Positions 57,621 through 64,000 of a DNA stretch of 64,000 bases are shown here, piece by piece. The translations under genes and the position numbers were made by a program. The DNA is taken from the NCBI GenBank assembly GCA_020205615.1, contig CM035152.1, positions 153,756,778-153,820,777 of the forward strand, in the 5' to 3' direction. A model generated the notes under the pieces. The model did not search any database, was not told the origin of the DNA, and was given only the letters and a program-made list of their open reading frames with translations. The DNA comes from Panax quinquefolius. Taxonomy: Eukaryota > Streptophyta > Magnoliopsida > Apiales > Araliaceae. Numbering within the stretch: the first letter of the stretch is position 1; each line of letters opens with the position of its first letter.

Positions 57621-58249
57621 GTCATATATGATGCTACTAATAATGGTGTTGAATTCATGAAGGCCCAACTTAGAAGTAAAGTTTGCTAGTGTATCTTTGG
57701 GTCCTAGGAATTTATGTAGGGTTCTTTACAGAAATATACAATAATTAGAAAGTAATTACACTATTAGTGCATCAACAAAATAATTACAAAAAGAGTGTAA
57801 TTAGGACCCATATTACAATAATAGTACAATTCACATTAATAATAAAACCTAAAATCAAGGAGAAATAACTGCCATAATTAATAATTCAAATTCAAATATT
57901 TAGGATCTAACAACAAAAACAAATTTAAATTATAATAATTCAAATTCAAATATTCAAATTCAAATTTTCATCTCCCTCACATACACTTTGAAATAATAGT
58001 TAACAAATAAATAAAATATTTTTACATATAAATTGGGCTCTGTTTCAGTTTTTACTTTTTTAGTTCTTTCTTCCCGCCGGCTTCTCTTTCGCTACTCCGC
58101 TGCTACACCACCGCGAATCTCCGTTGTCCAAAACGTCAATGGGAAGAAGAAGAAGATTCACCCTACAAAAGTTTAAAAATAAATAGATGTAACTTTTACT
58201 GTTTTGAAATTTTTTTTATAACTATTTTGTTACTCATAAATACTACAAT
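57621..58249. other. spacer with a leader-like, CG-richer island
   Basis: AT-rich repeats of TTCAAATTCAAAT (57880-57970). At 58060-58140 there is a CG-richer, pyrimidine-rich stretch like a plant 5' leader, ending in an ATG at 58138 (MGRRRRFTLQKFKNK, then stop). It might be a decayed or very short first exon. No further coding is seen. Confidence 0.35.
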
Positions 58250-58477
58250 GGTTACCTTTGTATGAATGGTTGGCTACTAACTGCATCACATTCAAACGAA
58301 ATTGGTAACTTAATAAAATTAAATTGGTTACCTTGGTCTGAAGGTTTGGCTACCAACTGCATCCCATTCAAACGAAATTGGCAACTTAATAAAATTGAAT
58401 TGGTTACCTTGGTCTGAAGGTTTGGCTACCAACTGCATTATGAAAAAACTGCAGGTGTGAATATGAATTGGTTACCT
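58250..58477. repeat. 76-bp tandem repeat, about 3 copies
   Basis: Units begin GGTTACC at 58250, 58326 and 58402 (period exactly 76) with a partial, diverged fourth at 58470. The second and third copies are nearly identical (GGTCTGAAGGTTTGGCTACC). The array lies just downstream of the minus-strand reading frame. Confidence 0.9.
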
Positions 58478-58493
58478 TGATATGAAGGTTTTG

Positions 58494-58913
58494 TTAACTT
58501 AGTATAAAGGTTTGCTTACCTTCGTAATTAAAGCTTTGCTGATTGTAGTCACCTACAGTTCCAGACCAGCCCATAACTTGGTCTCTCATGAGAGCTTGCG
58601 GACAAGATGTCTCAGTTTGCTGAAAATTACCATAACTGCTATTGTTTTGTCCACATAAGTGTTCAATCTGTTGAAAAGTTACCATTTTGACTATGTTGGT
58701 CATGATCTCGCAACTTTTGTGGCATTATAGTTGCGATGTAAGATTCCAATAATCGCCATTCTTGGGCAATTGAATCATAGTACCAACGGTATTGGGGATC
58801 AAATAGCATATGTCTTTGGGTACCCCGTTCCTTGTGAACCTTGATTGCACATTTGTAAAGATTCATTTGTTCTACTGTAACTACATCGTTACCTTTTAAC
58901 TTTGGCATTGGTG

Positions 58914-58971
<58 letters not shown>

Positions 58972-59055
58972 AGAAAGAAAGAATACGTTGAATGAAGAAG
59001 AAGGGTGATGACTAAGTAATGCAGTTGTTCTAGATGAGGAGAAAGAAGAAGCCAT
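58494..59055 (-). CDS. unrecognised reading frame with in-frame TA repeat
   Basis: A minus-strand frame starts at 59055 with MASSFSSSRTTALLSHHPSS, passes through the (TA)n tract as Tyr-Ile repeats, then reads MTPMPKLKGNDVVTVEQMNL and ERGTQRHMLFDPQYRWYYDS, ending in a stop at 58663. A second frame, overlapping by 41 bp, runs 58703-58494 (QQIEHLCGQNNSSYGNFQQT) and is Gln/Asn/Ser-rich. The aromatic cluster WYYDSIAQEWRLLE looks protein-like, and the N-terminus is Ser-rich like many plant transit peptides. I do not recognise the family. The TA tract may lie in an intron. Low to moderate confidence that this is a gene. Confidence 0.35.
58917..58968. repeat. (TA)n microsatellite inside a reading frame
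   Basis: About 26 TA units followed by GAAAGAAAGAAAGAA. In the minus-strand frame they encode alternating Tyr and Ile. Confidence 0.95.
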
Positions 59056-60569
59056 GGGGATAACTAATCCCTAAATTAAGGAATCCTAATTGCATACTAA
59101 ATCCCTAAATTAAGGAATAGTAATTGCACTAATATTGTAAATAAATATGAGATTATATTAATTGTGTAAATATTTTATGAGTACACTATTGTTGTAATAT
59201 ATTATTTTCAAAAATATATAGAATATGTAATTCAACCATTTATGTAAGATTTTCTAGCCCAAAGCATTTTAATTTCAAGGCATAGTTTAATTGCTGGGAA
59301 TATATTAAAAATATTGTTAAGTATTAAGGTTCTGATTTTAAGGTAACAGAATATGTCATGCAACTAATTTGATTGGGACTCGGGAGTCACTTGTCTAAAT
59401 CTTATCAAATATGTTTTCTATACTTATTTCCTTCAATCAAGCTTTTACAAATTGCTTTATTTTGAAAATCAAATTATTTGAAAAAATGTTTTGGAAAGAA
59501 ATCATATCATATCCGTTGGATAATATCTCTTTTTTTGAAATCTTGTTATATTCCAACTAATTAAGATCTGAGCATTTTATGCCAACAACATTTTATAGCA
59601 TTTAGTTCATATATATATATATATATATGGGAAATGATCCATAACATCTATATGTTATGGAATAAAAAGTAGCATATATCATCTATATCATCCATGAAAA
59701 ATATGAAGGGCTGTGATCTGTATTTGGGTTACACCGTCCGCTAGAAATTCTAGCGAACGTGCTTACTGACTTTTCTAGACAATTTTGCCCCCCTACCCTT
59801 TTGCCAATTGGAAATAACAGACTTATATTCATCCTACTCGCCCATAAAAAAAAGATAGAGCTCTTATTGATATACTTAGTCCAGTCGAGAAAGCTTTGAA
59901 GACTTATATTTTCTAATATTAAAGGACTTTCAAAAATATACTTCCAGCAATCAAGTAGTGCTTTGTTATTAATTTTCTTTGACTAAAAGTTATAGTTACG
60001 TTGCTCTATAATTGTCTTTCTTATTATCAACTAGAATTCAAGTTTTGGTACTTAGCTTGGTTGATCCAGTAGTGATAGGACTGTAACAAAGAAAGTTTTA
60101 AAGGTGTCAGTGGTGAAAAAGTTGCAGAGGTGCACGTGCAATCAGGCAAGCGTGTTCAACATTAAGCTGATGCTTCTTTGTATAGGGGAGTAATTATATT
60201 TAAATTGAGAAAATTATTAATAAAAAGAGTATCCAATACCAATTAGTATTGAACGTGGATTAGGCCACTAAATTAGAGGAGAGGGGCAGAACCACGTAAA
60301 ATTTTGGTATGATTTTTATTTTGTTGTCTCTCTTATTCAGCATTTTACGCTACTGCATATTTTGTTATGCTCGCTACTTGAAGAAATACTAATTCAGACA
60401 GGGTATCATGTTCGATTGTAATTAACGAAGAACATAAGTTAAAATAGACAGAAATACCTGTCCGATTTAAATCTGTTGCAAAAAAATTAATTTTTTTTAT
60501 TGTTTATCACTTTTAACTTAGACACCTATTCAACCCCCTTTAGGTGTGTACATACATTCAAAATTGCAA

Positions 60570-60571
<2 letters not shown>
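59056..60571. other. AT-rich spacer, no gene seen
   Basis: Contains a direct repeat of AATCCCTAAATTAAGGAAT (about 59066-59120), a TA tract at 59608-59628, a hairpin CCATAACA...TGTTATGG (about 59638-59660) and an odd palindrome CGCTAGAA-A-TTCTAGCG (about 59739-59755). The TA tract and hairpin together could be one end of a small MITE, but no partner end was found. Confidence 0.4.

Positions 60572-60634
<63 letters not shown>
60572..60634. repeat. (TA)n microsatellite
   Basis: About 31 TA units. Two Tyr-Ile frames through it are not genes. Confidence 0.95.
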
Positions 60635-60636
<2 letters not shown>

Positions 60637-60847
60637 TATGATAAAAATACGTGGATCTGTTCTTATATTCTCTTATCTCATTCTCATAGCATATATCTAC
60701 ATACATCGATAAATATCAACATGAATGTCTTATACGTTGGAAAAGTATTTAATAAATGAGACTTTTTATGAAGGTGTGTAATTCATTATAAATTTATTTG
60801 TTATTCGTTTTCAAACATCCCTCAAAATAGTACTTATGACTAACAGG

Positions 60848-62313
60848 TAGGGATGCACAAAAGGTCCGAAGTCTGCGGTCTGGTTTTAATTTGGCCTGGG
60901 CCTTGCCTCGTCAAAGCCTGGCCTAGTCAAGGCCTGGCCCGGTCAGGCCTGGCCTGGAAGGCTTGAAAATGCTATTTTTTTTAGACAAAAATCGCTGACG
61001 ACCTCGACCAGATAAATGCTCTGCTGGCTTGGGCCCAGCTCTTAAGTCTCAGCACTTTGCTAGTGCTAGTCTAACTAACTGGCTGACGGTCGACACAGGT
61101 CTTGCATGAGGCTGGCTAACTTTGAGACCTTACATGATTTTTTATCCAATTATTTATAATTTTTGAACTTTAAATTTATAATTATTCATCAATAAAGTAT
61201 AAATTTTTACTTGTTCATTATTATAATTTATAAATTATAATACATTAGTTTTAATTAATACATCAATAAAATTTAAAATTTTAATTATTCATTCTTGATT
61301 TCTTGTTGATACATTTAATTAATATACATCTTCAATGAATATAACTAGTTAGTATATTTAATATTAATAATAAGTTAGTTACTTAGTTGATTAAATATTA
61401 ATATTAAGTTAATTTATTGTAAATACTAAATTACTAATATTTAACAATAAAATTTTATTAATATTCTTTGTTACTTTAATGTTAAATATTAACATTAATT
61501 AATACATCAATAAATTAATTTTTAATATTAAATATTAATTATAAAAGCGATTTCTTGTAAATACTCAAGTTCTTCATTAATTTAGATATCTTAATTTTTG
61601 GGGATTTATGATTTTGGTTATTTTTTAGGTATTTTGTTGTACCAATTTAAATAAAAATTCCATAATGTAATTAGAAAATTAATTGGAATTAATACTTGAG
61701 ATATAACTATGTAAGAGTTTAATGATCATAAATGCAAAGATATATGTGTGTTTAAATTTTACAAAATATATGTCCAATGAAGTCCTAAATACGCCTATAA
61801 GAAAATAGAATCGAAAACTAACTTTATATTCAAAAAATAAAAGTGTAATCTACAATATTTAAGTAATCTACAATATTTTCTACGAAATGCATAGTAGACA
61901 ATTAGACATATATTTAAGAAATTAATTTATTTTATATTCCAATTACATCTAAATTACATTTTTTATAATTTAAGATGAATATATTTATTTTTGTTCTAAT
62001 AATTCAACTTATATTGGTGTGTAGTAGAATGTTAAGATAAAATAAATCTCAAAAATCTTGCATCATTTTTATAAAATTTATTAATTTATATTTTTAATAT
62101 TTAATATGTAACATTAAAAAAAAGGGACTAGACTAGCGAGGCCTTGGGCTCGATCTGCTTTATTTGGCGTGGTCTGCAGAGCTGGTCGGGAGCCTGAACA
62201 AAGCGACAAAGGCTGGCTGGCCCCAGTTTTTGAGGCCAAAGTCAGCGACTGGCCTGCCTGCATTGAAAGTCCAAGGCCAAGGCCAAGTCAGGTCGGCTTG
62301 TTGTGCATGCCTA
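60848..62313. mobile_element. non-autonomous hAT-like transposon, 8-bp duplication
   Basis: The terminal inverted repeats are TAGGGATGCACAAAAGG at the left and, read inward from the right, TAGGCATGCACAACAAG. Flanks are CTAACAGG (60840-60847) and CTAACAAG (62314-62321), an 8-bp target duplication with one change; 8 bp is the hAT hallmark. Both ends are rich in CTGGCC/GGCCTG subterminal repeats (60885-60960 and 62200-62300), as in many plant hAT elements. The 1466-bp body is AT-rich with no transposase, so it needs transposase from elsewhere. Confidence 0.75.
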
Positions 62314-62321
62314 CTAACAAG

Positions 62322-64000
62322 AGAATGAACTTGATCAACATCAACTTTAACTTTTTGTGGAGAAGGCGCTCAAATAAATACTATAGACAAATGTGTACCC
62401 CCATATTGATTATATTGAGTTCTTTTCAGTTTGGCTTAATTACCTTCATTAAGTAACCTTTGATAAAGGGAGAAGGTAACTCATGTTACATGTTAACGCC
62501 AAGATCTTTTTACGCGCCTCAATCACGTAAAAGCGCGTCCAATCCTGTACAGTTCAAAAGGTTAATACTAGAAGCTTGACGGTTTAGACCGTCGGGAGAT
62601 AACTCTCACGGACTTGGACCGTCGGGGGATAGCTCCGGCATGAGAGTCAGTACAGGCAGATACACGGATAACAATGGAGGTTCTTAGCTCTAGTATTTAG
62701 ATAAAAGAAATATCAGTTACCTCAAATTATATTGTATCCGGTCCTTATATACTCGTTCTTCGATTTTGCGTGTCACCGACCCCCTGACACCATCCCACTA
62801 CAGGTAGCTTACCTGCTGATTCCATCACCATTTTTCCCATCATAAATCGATTACGTGTAAATCCTCATTAATGCAATGCAGGATAACAGTCAAAGTTCTA
62901 TCTTTGCAATGATCAATAGTCAAAGCCCAAATCAAGCCATTATTATCCTAATGGTCTGGCCCAATAATCCAGCCCAATACTTTTAGAACCCATCAGAGAT
63001 AGCCCAATGACTCAGCCCAATGTGCATAAAATATCATGGCCCAACATTACATAAAATAAAAAAATAAATACATCTATATATTTACACACTTGGTATTAAT
63101 TTGTAATGCACAATTAGTACACATAATTTTATTTTATTTTTGAAACACAAAATTATTTAAAATTATGTCCAAATTTATCTTTTTGTCGTTAATTTCTCGT
63201 TCATGTAAATACTAGTAATGTAATTTGTCAGAAAAGAAAGGAAAGGATTGACCAATGGTTTATAGAATTAGTAATGTAATCTGTCTGTTTTCAAAATTCC
63301 AGCATACAAACTTTGAACAATATACTGAAATGCGTTCTTCACATATATAGAAGAGAAATGGAGACATTTTCCCTAAGCAACAACACACAAGACACATGAG
63401 ACTGGTTAGAATTGGCTCATACTTCTGCAAAGTTAAACGCAAGTTCAATTGGACTCATAGATTTATTACTAACCCAATCTTAAGATGTACTGATGTATTA
63501 GTCTCATGAGTTCGAGTCATGTTATAACAGTTAGGATTTTTAAGTTATTATAAAATTTTGTTTGGTGTGTGAAACAAGCATTGTAGAGCGTGTGAGACAT
63601 TTAATAAATACATCACACAAATAAGACTAATCAAATTGGTAAAACTAGATATATCATTTGTTCTTATTTTTTCGTTCTTCAAATAATTTATGTGTGTATT
63701 ATTATTCGTTATTAAATTCTAACAAACACAATACAGACATCACAAAAAATTTATCCTAAAAAAGATTTGATACATGATGAATTATATATATATTTTACTA
63801 ATAAATAAAAATGTGTAAATAATTTTAACTGTTAATAAGGCGCTCTGTGACAAAAATTGTGAAGAACACTTGCACCAGAAGCTCTTCAAGACTAATAAGA
63901 AATAAAATTATAACATACGATCTAAGAATAACCATATATATTTAAGGATAATTGTTAAATTCACAATACTTTTTTTTATTTTTACAAAAAAAATGTTGCT
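62322..64000. other. spacer with short repeats, no gene seen
   Basis: A two-copy repeat lies at about 62579-62642 (GACCGTCGGGAGATAACTC and GACCGTCGGGGGATAGCTC). GCCCAA/AGCCCAAT motifs recur at 62930-63045. The part from 62470 to 63050 is less AT-rich and could be an old LTR or leader, but no boundary is visible. The rest is AT-rich with no coding signal. Confidence 0.35.

Noticed and set aside
60500..60759. Two overlapping Tyr-Ile frames
   Set aside because: Artefacts of the (TA)n tract.
62169..62456. A 95-codon plus-strand frame at the right end of the hAT-like element
   Set aside because: Made of GGCC-rich subterminal repeats and crosses the element border.
63480..63560. Possible SINE or tRNA-like B box (GAGTTCGAGTC)
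   Set aside because: No matching A box, poly(A)/T tail or target duplication found.

Overview
The window looks like nuclear DNA of a flowering plant, probably a eudicot. It is very AT-rich, with GT-AG introns, nested Ty3/gypsy LTR retrotransposons that use an initiator-Met-type primer site (TGGTATCAGAGC), hAT and CACTA-like DNA transposons, and long (TA)n and (AAT)n tracts. No bacterial, plastid or mitochondrial gene organisation is visible. I found no clearly intact gene. Every retroelement coding region is broken, and the host-gene candidates are fragments or carry lesions.

Layout. 1-1480: 3' end of a plus-strand gypsy element (integrase tail, polypurine tract, truncated 3' LTR). 1481-18119: minus-strand tandem array of family A, with four LTRs of about 3.9 kb (the first truncated) separated by three internal regions of only about 330 bp. 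Its second LTR carries a 2525-bp plus-strand solo LTR with a perfect TAAAA duplication. 18231-23552: a complete plus-strand non-autonomous element B (two 2.5-kb LTRs, 345-bp internal region, AAAAA duplication). 24093-34053: a complete minus-strand element C (3-kb LTRs, decayed gag-pol lacking the RT active site, ACTAG duplication). 35009-35716: AAT/ATT expansion. 35717-35974: leader and first 13 codons of an unidentified host gene, interrupted by element D (35975-about 48611, plus strand, decayed gag-pol). 49264-49411: receptor-kinase fragment. About 50680-52742: CFIm25-like (Nudix) gene with lesions. 52916-53761: CACTA-like element. 53762-56553: partial minus-strand element E. 56554-57620: Ty1/copia-like remnant. 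58250-59055: tandem repeat and an unrecognised minus-strand reading frame. 60848-62313: hAT-like element with an 8-bp duplication.

Families A, B, C, E and the plus-strand LTRs at 454 and 3404 are related. Their LTRs start TGTRAGACCCC and end GGGCGTCACA, but they are mosaics of shared and private modules. The most striking module lies downstream of the TATA box: a tandem array of short stem-loops with a near-constant loop, read as GCCYGTAGTG in the transcript sense, and stems that differ between families yet still pair. Families A and B also share an internal deletion that joins the 5' leader to the last codons of pol. These elements could move only with proteins supplied by a relative. C and D show what such a relative encoded (gag, zinc knuckles, protease, RT/RNase H, integrase), but neither copy here is intact.
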